From assembly GCA_951213105.1 (NCBI GenBank), contig OX578136.1:69988730-70052729 (forward strand): a stretch of 64,000 nt of DNA, in the 5' to 3' direction. The DNA comes from Amaurobius ferox. Its lineage: Eukaryota; Arthropoda; Arachnida; Araneae; Amaurobiidae. The position numbers were made by a program, and so were the translations under genes. The notes beneath the pieces are model-generated. The model worked only from the letters and a program-made list of their open reading frames with translations, was not told where the DNA came from and made no database searches. This document shows, one piece after another, positions 55,307-64,000 of this stretch. Every line of letters begins with the position of its first letter. Within the stretch, counting starts at the first letter, position 1.

Positions 55307-55364
55307 TGCAGTCTGAGGAAATTGCTATTCTCTAGTCCTCGGCAGCAATTATTTCCTTACGACA

Positions 55365-55510
55365 AGAGGTTTAACGAATGCCATTTGAAGGTTAATTGGG
55401 AAAACAACATAGGGACAAGTTACATTCGAAATCAGATAGGACAAACGAAAATGGAACTACAATAATTGCCCTTATGAATCGCCAACTAATGACATAATTA
55501 AGTTTTCTCT
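55365..55510 (+). repeat. Diverged relative of the 47.4-kb unit start
   Basis: AAGAGGTTTAACGAATGCC, GGTTAATTGGGAAAACAAC, CGAAATCAGATAGG and CTACAATAATTGCC correspond to 47368-47495. Only the first part of the unit is present. Confidence 0.65.
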
Positions 55511-55754
55511 AATTTGAGAAATATTGTTTCGGTTACAATATCATAAATAGGAATTTCGCGTGGTTGAATTTCGCAGTAAGGCTTAAATGTATAGCTAAAA
55601 TTAAGCAGATTAATAATCACAAATTAGTATAAACAGTACTTAAAAAATTTTGTTTAAATTCGATATATGATTTGTTGAGTTACAAATAAAGTAATTCCAG
55701 GACCGAGGAAATCCACAAAAATCATTATAATTATCTAGCATATGTTTTGTCTTT

Positions 55755-56140
55755 TCAGGCCCTTTAAAAATCCCCCTGTTGACCTAGAACGCTAAATATT
55801 TGAACACTTTCAGTATCGACTACTGTATAGAAGCTAACGAAGCTGAATTTAGATTTACCTCCTCCCTACGGTGATCTAGAAATTTCTGGAGTTTGTAAAG
55901 ACTTTTACACTTTTCAAAAATCCTCTGGTGATATATAAGGCTCGTATCTTGCACATTTATAGCATTGACCATCGAACAGAACCTAACGCAGCTGGATTTT
56001 CAATTTACCCCACGGACGGGGAATGTGGACTGCTTTTGTTTTTAGTCTTTTCTGATCCCCTGAAGCCCCCTGCTAAAACAGAAGACTTAATCTTGACGCA
56101 CTTATAGTATCAATCATCAGCTAGAACTTTAATTAAATTA
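55755..56140 (+). repeat. Three diverged ~150-bp tandem units
   Basis: Units are anchored by AAAATCCCCCTG / AAAATCCTCTGG / AAGCCCCCTGC, then AATATTTGAACACTTTCAGTATCGAC / CACATTTATAGCATTGACCAT / GCACTTATAGTATCAATCATC. GAAGCTAACGAAGCTG / GAACCTAACGCAGCTG follow. Divergence is high, so the array is old. Confidence 0.65.
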
Positions 56141-56580
56141 AGTCATAATTCTTTCAAAACTTAATCGTTGAGCAAATTCAATGAAATAATTCTGTAAGAA
56201 ATAACATTTTCTACAAATTCATATGCAAACAATTTGCATAAAGGGCAGTTCTGATATCAAATTGCGCACAGACGGTAAAATTCCCATTGTCAACACCCAG
56301 TTTGAATGCCGTAAAGAAATTTTACCCCCGCAAATTAGTCCATATATAAAGTTTTATAAATTTTTATTCTAAGATATTTCAGTTTGAATAGTGAGATAAT
56401 TCGGGGATTATCTCTATTTAAAAGCGCAATTTGAAGAAAGAGATTCTTGTTGTATGATCAGAGCTGTTCTAATAAGGTCAGTCGAAAAAATTATCCCTCC
56501 TCCTCCCCTAAGTGATAACATGTTTGAACTGGTTGTGTACACTCGTTTATGAAATATAAGTATATAAAAATAAATCTTAG
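56141..56580. other. Spacer, nothing recognised
   Basis: No recognised element. Confidence 0.4.
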
Positions 56581-56584
56581 TGTT

Positions 56585-56608
56585 ATATATATATATATAT
56601 ATATAGTG

Positions 56609-56655
<47 letters not shown>
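56585..56655. repeat. (TA)n microsatellite
   Basis: Two TA runs separated by TAGTGTTA. Confidence 0.95.
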
Positions 56656-56658
<3 letters not shown>

Positions 56659-56978
56659 GTTTATATATATATACCATAATTTATATCATCCAAAATAATT
56701 TGTTCATTATACTGATTAATTTTGAATGCGTTAGCATTGAAATACTAACGAAAAATTGTTCTTTTCTTTTTTTTTAAGATCAATTCTTGTATGCAACATC
56801 AATTTTAAAATTATTCTTGGAAAAAAGTAGGAGTAGGAACTTTTACGAGTAGGATATATTGTGAAGTAATTATACTTTCAGAAGGCCTTTTTAGGATGTA
56901 AAATTAATGTAAAATTAATGTAAAATGTCAACTCTTTTCTCTGTAATTTCGTCGATTCAAGGTAATATTTAAAGAAAT

Positions 56979-58313
56979 AAACAAGAAAGATTAATCATGC
57001 ATAAAGCATTGATTGTGAAACACTCTCCAACTGAAATGCAATTTTGTTTATGTATCTCTGAAAAGTGATGCATTCAGTGCTGATATTTTTTAATTATTAC
57101 AGAACTGCAATAATTTATTTTACTTGAAAACTCTATAGAGAAAAAATGAACTTTATTCAAATGACGTTATCGAAATTTAAATCGTCTGGCTCTCTATGTA
57201 AATGCAGGGAATATTTCATTCATACACTTTTACTCTAGTGTACAGAGTTAAATAATTTTGCGTTAAAAATTTCAGCAATTCTTATGCACTTTATCTTACA
57301 ATCACTTGCAGTCATTAAAATTAGGCTTCGTTGTAGAAATAATCAAAGTTTGGTGATTATTTAAACTAAATATTGTAATTGGGTTGGTGAAGAATATAGA
57401 TGCTGAGAAAATCCTAAAAAATAAGCGAGTTCAGGACGGATGCAACACTATATATAAATTTAAAAGAAGTTTAAAAATCACGATTTTTACTGTAGGAAAA
57501 AAATATCGATGCCATATTTTATCTTGAAGTGAGTCACGTGATCTCTTCATATTATATTGGTTGCTGTTGTTGAGATCCAGACCGTCCGACTCATCCGGTG
57601 GACTTGAACATCTATTTGGACGGCCGGTACCAGAAATGTGTAAGTGCCACTTCTATTCTAGAAATGTATTCTAGAAATGTATTGTAGAAATGCAAAATGC
57701 CAATTTTATTTCCCAAACTAATAAGGAAGAGGCTAGAATGGTGATAAACTTCTATTGATTAGTCTGGTCTTATTTGCTGCCTGATTGGATTAAAACTACC
57801 ATGAAGCAGTCAGTTAGTGTTATGATCTTGTGTTGTTGTTCTTGAGATCCAGACCGGGCGACCTACCAGAAAGGTGTAAGGAAACTGTTTGGACGACCGG
57901 ATAAGTCACCCTTCCGGCCACTCAAAAAACTGCTGCAAGCCTTAGGGCTAGTCGAGTGGCCTGGGCCTTCAGGATAAGCCACCCAACTTAGACCGGAACC
58001 CAGTGGGAGAGGCATCCAGAGGGACCGCACCCTCCTTCCCATATCATCAACCTCTTGGAAGGACTTACGGACCTACATGTTTAACGTGATCGTACTCCGC
58101 TTGAACAAGGCGGCAGTTTAGGAAGCGGAGGGAATCGAACCAGGGCCTACCGAGTACAATTCCCGCGCGCTAACCACTGGGCTACCGCGCCCTTTATATT
58201 ATATGGGTGTAATTATTATAATTTTTATTTAACAAACTGCCGAATATACTTTGTTGAACAGACAGACACAATCGACAAAGTCAAACACTTTTCAACTATG
58301 TTGGAAAGGGTTA
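56979..58313 (-). mobile_element. F2 copy split by a composite SINE
   Basis: The F2 5' part (AACAAGAAAGATTAATCATG... to GAGTCACGTGATCTCTTC at about 57548) resumes at 58205 (GTAATTATTATAATTTTTATT). It ends with CAGACAGACACAATCGAC and AAACACTTTTCAACTATG at about 58313. The gap is the insertion 57558-58195. This copy is more diverged than those at 41.6, 50.5, 52.9 and 62 kb. Confidence 0.8.
57558..58195 (-). mobile_element. Composite S1 SINE with 3' extension, 9-bp TSD
   Basis: Direct repeats ATATTATAT at 57549-57557 and 58196-58204 bound 638 bp. From the head (right end) it has the tRNA-like part with GCGCGGTAGCCCAGTGGTTAG and GGTTCGATTCC (about 58130-58195). The S1 body and first hairpin tail follow (about 57845). 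Then comes the extension shared with 43.9-44.1 kb and a second hairpin tail (about 57570-57630) of the type seen alone at 13.8 and 36.6 kb. The short units TATTCTAGAAATG occur at 57655-57700. One TSD around everything shows it moved as a single unit. Confidence 0.85.
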
Positions 58314-58734
58314 AAAATGGAAGTTGGAAGGTAGTAAGTCAATGTTATTATATCGTAATATAAAAATCGGAGATGTTTGAAACGCACGTAACATACATAT
58401 TACTTTTAAATTCTTTAAACTTTGTATTAATCGTATTCAAAGTTTATTTGAAGGATAATTTTTCGATATCTTGGGTGGTGCCAAGATAAAAACTCTGTGA
58501 TAATAGTTTAGGTCTTAGTTTTGAAATCGATTTGTGTAATTAAAGGTATAAATCGCTGAAAATAAAACATAAAATAACTAAAATATTCATTTTTGCACTG
58601 CGCTTTGCCTATATTCTAATAATATATAGCGGATATTTGTTTCTGTTCCAAGGCCTTAGCTCTATTTAAGGAGAAACACTTTTACACTTTTCCCATTACT
58701 TGAATGTAGTTTCGCCTTATTTTTTATTTCGGAG

Positions 58735-58805
58735 CGGGGTTGTCACATTTGGCGATTTATCAACAACTTGGCGACTTTTCAAATGTACTAGAACTTTCGC
58801 GAAAT
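58735..58805 (-). repeat. F1 GGCGA-module fragment
   Basis: CACATTTGGCGATTTATC, AACTTGGCGACTTTTC and GCGAAATAACGAA are fragments of the internal F1 module. Flanking DNA from 58314 to 58734 has no other feature. Confidence 0.5.
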
Positions 58806-58860
58806 AACGAATATTCAGGGAGAGGCGAGCCCTTCTGGAAGCTTTGAAGGAGAGTATATA

Positions 58861-58950
58861 TATATATATATATACCCGGTAAGTCCCTTGTAACTGCTAT
58901 ATACCCTTTGGGTGAGCTGGACGACCTGGGTAATAAATTAATAAATAAAC
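58861..58950 (+). mobile_element. 90-bp SINE-tail insertion with 12-bp TSD
   Basis: Direct repeats GGAGAGTATATA at 58849-58860 and 58951-58962 enclose a TA run, the S1-like tail (CCTTTGGGTGAGCTGGACG, ACCTGGG) and a 3' TAATAAATTAATAAATAAA stretch. It is a third-type S1-related 3' end with an AATA tail. Confidence 0.78.
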
Positions 58951-58962
58951 GGAGAGTATATA

Positions 58963-59597
58963 AAGAGAGTTACCGCTCAATTGGAGTTTTTGTCGCAATA
59001 CACGCTATACTGAATTGTGAGATGCATCAGTGTTTTGAGAACAGTTCCGGCTATTTTGTGAATTAACTAAGCAGAACGGGGAGTTGAAGTTACACTGTTT
59101 ATATGATTTTAGTTTAATAGAAGCGAGGCCCCCTCCCCATGAAATTTTGGTAGAGCGCACAGGGCTTGTTAGTATGGTTTGAAGTTTAGGATCAAAGTTC
59201 CTGAAGCAAGGATTGTTACAAATTTCTAGAAAGTGATAATGATAATGTTTTACGTCATTCAAAATGACAATATTATATGATATGAAGTAATGCGGTTATA
59301 ATTCAGCATTATAAAAAATAATGAATTCTAAACAGTACCTTTTATGAAGATGATATTTGGTTCTTTAGAGACTTCGATGTGTAGTCATCCATAATTTATC
59401 TGTGTAATAATCTCTAATCTGGAACTTCTTAATCATCATCATCAAAAATAGTATTTTTCTTTAAACTATGTCATTTGCAAAATAATTTAAAAGTAAGTAT
59501 TTACTCTGATGATACTTAAAAATATTCATGCCCAAAAATTTCTTATTTTTGCCAATACAATTATTTATTTGATTTGATTCCATGGTGCACAGCTATT
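58963..59597. other. Spacer, nothing recognised
   Basis: An 85-aa minus frame (59005-59262) has no known motif. No repeat recognised. Confidence 0.45.
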
Positions 59598-59929
59598 TAG
59601 GGGAGACCGGGGTAATTTGACGATGTTAACGAATTTGATTTTTTTTAATTCATCAAACTTATAATGCATATTTTTTGCAAGATAAATAAATTATTCATAC
59701 GGTCCATGATTAATAAAAAAATTATATCGGATAATCTCCCAAATTAAACCATGAAAAAACATGTTTTTACATATTGTCAAAAAAATCGTCTTGTCCCAGT
59801 GCTGGGGCAAGATGACTTTCAATACGGAGCAAGATGATAACTCTCAAATTAGACTTTTGATGCATTTAAAGAACGTGCAAAACACTAATAGAGTTTAAAG
59901 GTGTACAATCATTAAGGAATTATGTTATT

Positions 59930-60240
59930 TACAACAGTCACAGATGAATTTCCTTCCTTCGTATCCAGTACAGTTTTCATGCCACCAAGCTAAGCATTGA
60001 GATCAAGCACAGTATCCAGTCTTCGTCGAGTGGATCAATAGAAAGTTCCTCACAAGCTTAGCAGTTAATGCCATTGCTGTTTTGATCTGCGGTTACCTCG
60101 AAACGCAATTATTTAGCAATTTTTTTCTTATGTCTCTGTGTTTTCTCTTTTTCCATTTCATCCTTTGAATTTTGTTTCTCAAGCAACAGGTTTCTTATTA
60201 GTGAACTTGTTAAAACACTGGTTGACATTTTTCTTCTCTT
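59930..60240 (-). pseudogene. Pogo/jerky-like transposase tail with PHD-like Cys/His motif
   Basis: On the minus strand a basic stretch with LLLEKQNSKDEMEKEKTQRH (about 60195-60140) is followed by INC-stop-AC, PLDEDWILC and, in a shifted frame, CLAWWHENCTGYEGRKFIC plus DCC (about 60005-59935). The C-x2-C, W-x2-C, C-x3-WH and C-x2-C spacing resembles the PHD-type finger at the C-terminus of some pogo-family transposases. The catalytic domain is missing, and at least one stop and one frameshift are present. Confidence 0.6.
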
Positions 60241-60311
60241 TTTTGCTGATCTTTAAACTTGTGGTAAGGGTTTAAAGTTAAATATTGATGGAAGAATTTT
60301 GATCCCGGAAT

Positions 60312-60368
60312 TTGTTCACAGTTGGGATTATCTACACTTTCAGTGTAGATAATCCCAACTGTGAACAA
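60312..60368. repeat. Perfect palindrome, 27-bp arms, 3-nt loop
   Basis: TTGTTCACAGTTGGGATTAT continues to a 27-bp arm (60312-60338). Loop TTC is at 60339-60341 and the exact reverse complement is at 60342-60368. No mismatch was found, so the structure is young compared with its decayed host element. Confidence 0.95.
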
Positions 60369-60425
60369 TAATTAGCACCTAAAGAACCATTAGCACCTAA
60401 TTAGCACCATTAGCACCTAAAGAAA
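60368..60425. repeat. TTAGCACCTAA repeat cluster
   Basis: ATTAGCACCTAAAGAA and ATTAGCACC occur four times within about 55 bp, directly beside the palindrome. Confidence 0.85.
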
Positions 60426-60977
60426 TAGGCGTGCTTTCCTTTGTGGAAGATGACGAACTTCGTCATCTTGCCCCGAATGCCTAAAAGAAACAACATGGCT
60501 GGTGTACAGTAAACTATGCATCAGATTAAAACTATGTTAGCTTAGCTGAGTATTTAATACTATAAAGTGTAACTATAAATTATATCAGAATTTTATGACT
60601 TACCTTTAAATAACTCAAGCTTATTTAGTACAAGTAGAAAATAGTTTCACGGCCCTTAATAAAGTTTGACTAAGAATATAAATTGTACGTGTAGCAAGAA
60701 TGGGGCCTTCCGCATGCGATTAGTTGCTCTGATACAGGAGATTGTACCTATGCTCGTCAAGTGCTGCCACCTAAGAATAAAGTCGTTAAAATTGTTATTC
60801 GTCATCTTGCCCAGCTCGTCATCTTACCCCGGTCCCCCCTATATGATATACAAAATATCTTGATTATTTGTTGTGATATATTATTATTGATAATAGACAT
60901 TTATCGCCTGTATGTTGTTTAAATCGCTTTATTTGCAGTCATCTACTTTATTTTACAGTTAGTAAAGAACCTTGCTC

Positions 60978-61060
60978 TCCCAACCCTGGATCTTCTAACT
61001 GGCCGGCCGACGCTCTACCTTTGACGCTCATCGTCGAAGTGGAATCTGTATTCTTCAACC
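60978..61060 (-). mobile_element. S3 SINE fragment, copy e
   Basis: On the minus strand it has the leader (ACTTCGACGATGAGCGTC) and a tRNA-like body with GGTAGAGCGTCGGCCGGCC and CCAGGGTTG. The tail is missing. Confidence 0.7.
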
Positions 61061-61150
61061 TTTTAATGTCAGATTGGCGTTCAACTCACAGTCTGATTGA
61101 GCACTTTCTGCTATGTTTACCTCAGATCAGCCTCTTGGTGCTTTTTATCC

Positions 61151-61275
61151 TCTAGGTTGCAGAGTACACTTCTATGATAAGAGCTTGTAATTTCATCCCA
61201 GTAGCTTAAAGGTAGGCTAGCCAGTTCGGACATCCAGGGTTCGATTCCCGATTGGGGCAGTAAGGTTCTTTACAA
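61151..61275 (+). mobile_element. S3 SINE, copy f
   Basis: Leader (GCAGAGTACAC, GATAAGAGCTTGTAATTTC), tRNA-like body with TAGCTTAAAGGTAG and B box GGTTCGATTCC, then GGGGCAGTAAGGTTCTTTAC. Confidence 0.82.
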
Positions 61276-61314
61276 AGTTAGCTCCCTTAGTGATCGTTAT
61301 CATCTGGGAGCTCC

Positions 61315-61553
61315 TTATCTCAGAGTCCACTGAATCTGTGCTAGTCTCACTAGAGTTACTTTCAGACCTCCGATATCTTTGCATTAACCTATAGGGTTGA
61401 TATGTTCGGGAGTCATAGTACAAAAAATTTCTGGCCCAACCGGGAATCGAACCCTGGATCTTCTAATTAGCCAGCCGGCGTTCTACCGTTATGCCACTGA
61501 GGCCTGAGGCGGAATTGCAAGCTCTTATCGTCGATGCGAACTCTGCATCTTAG
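61315..61553 (-). mobile_element. S3 SINE, copy g, nearly complete
   Basis: On the minus strand it has the leader at 61553-61505 and a tRNA-like body (about 61505-61433, acceptor-like GGCCTCA/TTGGGCC, B box GGTTCGATTCC). The tail has CTCCCGAACATATCAACCC, AAAGATATCGGAGGTCTGAA and AGTGAGACTAGCACAG. It is head-to-head with copy f. A 68-aa frame on minus (61217-61423) is part of it and not a gene. Confidence 0.85.
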
Positions 61554-61559
61554 GCTTAG

Positions 61560-61958
61560 CCAAGATATAATATAATTACCAATAATCAAACTATTTCAAT
61601 GCACAATAGTTCCTAATTGTAAATTTCTTTTATCATTTTCATTGCTTTTGTTATGGTTGGGAGAAACACGATGTGGAAGCAAAAGAATAGGAAATTCAAA
61701 TGTAAGTAAACTCCTGAATTATCTAATGATGCAAACCATTAGCATTTGTCCTCTTCAAAATTCTTAAAAAATATCTAATTATGCCAATTATTAATAAATA
61801 ATATTCTTTTATTTGGCATGAAAGAAAATGATTAACTATGCAGTTTGTAGTAATACAATGAATAATTTAATAAACTAAATAAGATGCAACATTTGAGAAA
61901 ATGATATAATTTTAAAAACTGTGCATTTATCTTTGGAACGTAAAAAAAAACATTGTAT
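61560..61958. other. AT-rich spacer, nothing recognised
   Basis: No recognised element. Confidence 0.4.
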
Positions 61959-63270
61959 AACAAGAGAGATCAATCATGCTTAAAGCATTGATTATGAAAC
62001 ACTTTCCAACTCCAATGCAATTTTATTTAAACATGTCTAAAATGCAATGCATTCCTCGGTAATATTTCAAAACTTATCACAATACTACATAAATTTATTA
62101 TATTTGAAAACTTAAACCTTCATCGAAAAAAATGAACTTCACTCAAATAACGGCATTGAAATATAAATTGCCTGGTTTAAACATCTCTAAAATGTGATAC
62201 ATTCCTCGGTAATAATTTTAGAATTATCATAATGCTACGATAATTTATTATATCTGAAAACTTCATCGAAAACAACTGAAATTCATTCAAATGACGTCAT
62301 AGAAATAATGACACGCCTGGCTCTCTCTATAAAAGCAGCATTTCATTCATTAATAATTTCACATTCATGACATTCATCAAAATACTATAATAATTAATTT
62401 TATTTAAAAATTAAGACCATGGAGTTACAAGTAATTAAACTCTATGCGTAAAACTTCAAAAAAAAAATCATCCTTTTCTTTGTAAAATCAATGAACATTT
62501 CATTCATATCAGCTATGCAGACTCCATGAACTAAATGATATTGTGTGAAAGAAATACAGCAATTCTAATACAACTTATTCTACATATTTTGCTGTTTACA
62601 TTTTACATAGGTGAAAAATAGGCATCGTTGTAGAAATAATCAAATTTGGATGAGCATTTAAAGTCAAATATATTGTCATTGAGTTGTTTCAGTGTGTAGA
62701 TGCACAGAATTTAGGCAAAAATAAAGTGGTTTTAGGACGGATACAACACTCAATATGAATTAAAATGAACTTTAAAAATCACGATTTTGAGACAAGATGG
62801 ATGCCATATATCAGTTCGAAGTGGGTCACGTGATCTTTTCATATCATGGTCACGTGATCGCTTCATATAAGAGGTGGTATTATTATTTTAATTTTTATTT
62901 AAAAACTACTGAATATATTTCGTTGAATTTTTTTTTATATTTTATGGAACAATTTGAATATTACCTAAACTTTTCGAAGCAATTTGTGGATTTTAAATCC
63001 GCTTAGAAAATGTTTGAATAATTAGGTCACATAGGGCTCAATGTATTTCAATTTTTCAACCCGGGTTCAATCCAAAACAAATTGGGTGATATTATTCATT
63101 TATATCCCCATAGATCCTACAGACCGTCTGAACAACATACTAAAATTTCATTTTGATTAAGTCATTTTTACGGCAGTTATCGTGCTAAAGGACAGGCAGA
63201 CAGAGAGACAGACAGACAGACAGAATGAACAAAGTCATAAACACTTTTCAACTTTGTTGTAAAGTGTTAA
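61959..63270 (-). mobile_element. F2 element, complete copy
   Basis: It begins AACAAGAGAGATCAATCATG and includes GAAACACTTTCCAACTCCAA near the left end and the CACGTGATC pair at about 62826-62860. GTTCAATCCAAAAC, a CAGA microsatellite and the terminal hairpin ACACTTTTCAACTTTGTTG...AAAGTGTTAA follow. This is the cleanest uninterrupted reference copy of the family in this orientation. Confidence 0.9.
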
Positions 63271-63788
63271 AAAATATATAAAATGAGTGTAAAATTTCAA
63301 CTCTTTTTTTTCTTTGTAAATTTTTCGATCCAAGATAACATTTAAAGAAATAAAAAAAATGAAAATTATTGTAACATTTCAACTCTGGTTTGTGTAATTT
63401 CTTTGATTTAAAATAATACATAAAAAATCGAAAAATTATATTGAGTATCGAGATGCATCTATATATATATATTACACTTTTTATAAATAAAAATCACCAT
63501 AACTGGTCAATTCATAATAACTGGTTCACCCCTTACACTCGTTATATTAAAATAAAGGATAAACTTCCAAAATTTTCTTTGAAATGTTATTTTTCTTAAT
63601 TTCATTTCCTTTTTCAATTACTAAATGCGTCTTGTAATCTGAAAACGATGAAAATACCCCCTGAAATATAGTGAAACAACTACCAGCAAACAGATGAAAT
63701 TTAGTGTAGTAATATACAGTCCTTCGATATCGATTTCCATCAAACTACTGTGTCAAGGTTGTCAGTCATATTTACTCACATTAGGCTT
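63271..63788. other. AT-rich spacer, nothing recognised
   Basis: No recognised element. Confidence 0.4.
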
Positions 63789-63789
63789 T

Positions 63790-64000
63790 TTAACACGTTA
63801 CAACAAAGTTGAAAAGTGTTTATGACTTTGTTCATTCTGTCTGTCTGTCTGTCCGTTAGCACGATACCTGCCGTAAAAATGACTTAATCAAAATGAAATT
63901 TTAGTATGTTTTTCAAACGGTTTGTAGAACCTAAGGGAATATAAATGAATAATATCACCCAATTAGTTTTGGATTGAACGCGGGTTGAAGAAATGAAATA
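63790..64000 (+). mobile_element. F2 element, start only (runs off the window)
   Basis: TTAACACGTTACAACAAAG, TTGAAAAGTGTTTATG, TCTG microsatellite, GTTAGCACGATACC and CCCAATTAGTTTTGGATTG match F2. The copy continues beyond the window end. Confidence 0.85.

Larger units (their letters stand above)
59600..60839 (-). mobile_element. Pogo-like TIR transposon, decayed, TA target
   Basis: TIRs of about 24 bp (GGGGAGACCGGGGTAATT... and, inverted, GGGGGGACCGGGGTAAGA...) are flanked by TA at 59598-59599 and 60840-60841. The subterminal word GTCATCTTGCCC or its complement recurs several times (about 59793, 59825, 60460, 60800). The minus strand retains a Cys/His-rich C-terminal end of a pogo/jerky-type transposase. 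The element includes the perfect palindrome at 60312-60368 and a TTAGCACCTAA repeat cluster. Confidence 0.85.

Overview
This is a 64-kb piece of an AT-rich animal nuclear genome in which almost every recognisable feature is a transposable element or a remnant of one. No host gene, genuine tRNA or rRNA could be identified. The mix suggests an arthropod, most likely an arachnid, but this is inferred from repeat content and not from a marker gene. The mix is BEL/Pao, a Penelope-like element with its GIY-YIG endonuclease in front of the RT, several Tc1/mariner and pogo-type transposons, tRNA-headed SINEs and Helentron-like non-autonomous elements.

Layout. 0-7.5 kb: a decayed BEL/Pao integrase piece (about 410-815), an unassigned GC-richer block (1.44-2.24 kb), and two arrays of ~150-bp tandem units in opposite orientation (3.77-4.08 and 4.66-5.42 kb). 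7.6-9.3 kb: a hammerhead-like RNA motif, a full SINE with 14-bp target-site duplication (TSD), and a second SINE type with an ACA tail. 10.1-15.3 kb: two Penelope-like copies arranged head to head. The minus copy is 5'-truncated and bounded by a ~60-bp inverted repeat; the plus copy carries endonuclease then RT. 15.8-16.9 kb: a Tc1 pseudogene. 17.2-22.4 kb: the only long open frame (1490 aa), a BEL/Pao element on the minus strand with two LTRs that read identical (278 bp each) and a 5-bp TSD, lacking most of its integrase and with a disrupted gag start. 23.8-33.2 kb: diverged Helentron-like element, Tc1 copy, SINEs, a mariner-type foldback element with 177-bp terminal inverted repeats (TIRs), and a 517-bp tandem duplication. 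34-36.6 kb: a cluster of leader-plus-tRNA SINEs. 38.5-42.9 kb and 50.5-54.2 kb: two families of 1-1.3-kb non-autonomous elements (F1, F2), one F1 copy inserted inside an F2 copy. 47.3-50.1 kb: a pogo/Tigger remnant with a triplicated ~385-bp segment, then a Tc1 copy cut by a SINE. 55-64 kb: more tandem units, an F2 copy split by a composite SINE, a pogo-like TIR element containing a perfect 27-bp-arm palindrome, SINEs, and two more F2 copies.

The elements appear to interact: SINE ends interrupt a Tc1 frame and the Penelope RT frame with clean TSDs, F1 is nested in F2 at a TT site, and the integrase-defective BEL/Pao copy with identical LTRs implies recent mobilisation by another element. The strongest observations are (1) 51-59-bp retroposon insertions made of little more than the SINE 3' hairpin, (2) two Helentron-like families with asymmetric terminal repeats, (3) the young but defective BEL/Pao element, and (4) two hammerhead-like motifs with matching changes in helix I.
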